From: Euryarchaeota archaeon UBA59
GTDB taxonomy: Archaea; Thermoplasmatota; Poseidoniia; Poseidoniales; Thalassarchaeaceae
NCBI GenBank assembly: GCA_002505495.1
Contig: DAVI01000099.1
Coordinates: 13,137 to 18,736, forward strand
Length of the DNA stretch: 5,600 bases
Direction: 5' to 3'
The translations under genes were made by a program, and so were the position numbers. The notes below the pieces were generated by a model. The model was not told the origin of the DNA, ran no database searches, and was given only the letters and a program-made list of their open reading frames with translations. How positions within the stretch are numbered: the stretch's first letter is position 1; every line of letters begins with the position of its first letter. Positions 5,423 through 5,600 of the stretch are shown one piece after another.

Positions 5423-5600
5423 CAAACCGGGCTGTGCGGTTTCCGGGCGTTGAAGAGCCGGATGAGGTGACGGGCCGAGTTGCGCAGACGGCTCACAAAA
5501 ACGCCGCCCCGCCTCGCATGCGAGCGCGAGCGTGCGGGGAGAAATCTGAGTCGCACTCGCGGGGGGACATAGTCCCCCCTATTCCGGCAGTCATCTTCCG
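5419..5600 (+). CDS. Possible start of an unidentified gene (partial, runs off the window)
   Basis: The frame beginning MTNRAVRFPGVEEPDEVTG is open for 60 codons to the window end. Its ATG shares 4 bases (ATGA) with the stop of the 137-residue gene, the same coupling seen for pyrD-pyrK. Against it, codons 25-55 are rich in Arg, Ala, Pro and Ser, and the DNA there holds two strong hairpins. The frame could therefore be a chance opening in a G+C-rich intergenic repeat. No family is recognised. Confidence 0.4.
   Translation, partial: MTNRAVRFPGVEEPDEVTGRVAQTAHKNAAPPRMRARACGEKSESHSRGDIVPPIPAVIF
5507..5539. repeat. G+C-rich hairpin with a nested 12-base palindrome
   Basis: CCCCGC (5507-5512) pairs with GCGGGG (5534-5539), and CTCGC (5513-5517) pairs with GCGAG (5526-5530), leaving a three-base bulge and an eight-base loop. 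An alternative fold uses the perfect palindrome CTCGCATGCGAG (5513-5524). It lies 22 bases before a second strong hairpin. No T-run follows, so it is not an obvious terminator. Confidence 0.45.
5561..5579. repeat. Perfect 8-bp hairpin with 3-base loop
   Basis: GGGGGGAC (5561-5568), ATA loop, GTCCCCCC (5572-5579). The stem is perfect and almost all G-C. It may be a transcription or RNA-stability element, or part of a dispersed repeat together with the hairpin before it. It lies inside the uncertain frame from 5419. Confidence 0.5.

Overview
The window looks archaeal. It carries an archease gene, an SRP (7S) RNA with the archaeal 5' domain and helix 6, a CcmE of the CxxxY type found mainly in archaea, and Shine-Dalgarno sites mixed with at least one promoter spaced for a leaderless transcript. 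The fairly G+C-rich sequence and gene set would fit a mesophilic, possibly marine, euryarchaeal or Thermoplasmatota-type genome. That placement is a guess, because no taxonomic marker was compared.

Layout. (1) Positions 1-843, plus strand: the last 29 codons of an unidentified protein, then archease, then a small Cys-rich helix-turn-helix protein. (2) Positions 845-1152, minus strand: an SRP RNA gene recognised from its conserved helix 8 motif, helix 6 GNAR tetraloop and 5' domain. It meets the small HTH gene tail to tail, with about one base between them. (3) Positions 1153-1336: a 184-base spacer holding the likely SRP RNA promoter and a G+C-rich inverted repeat. (4) Positions 1337-5030, minus strand: read in transcription order, pyrD (dihydroorotate dehydrogenase, class 1B type) overlaps pyrK (its electron-transfer subunit) by 4 bases. 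A CxxxY-type ccmE follows after 59 bases, then a DUF3754/TMEM143-like membrane protein with its own promoter. (5) Positions 5009-5600, plus strand and divergent from pyrD: a 137-residue protein with two CxxC motifs, whose stop overlaps the start of an ORF that runs off the window. Strong hairpins near the end leave that last ORF uncertain.

Working together. PyrD and PyrK should form one complex that oxidises dihydroorotate and passes electrons through FMN, FAD and a [2Fe-2S] cluster to NAD+, in de novo pyrimidine synthesis. Archease supports the RNA ligase RtcB, which is not in the window. SRP RNA serves membrane protein targeting, and CcmE serves cytochrome c maturation. This is mostly a housekeeping region. 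I see no mobile element, CRISPR array or defence system. The least explained parts are the two small Cys-rich proteins, the DUF3754 protein and the hairpin-rich right end.
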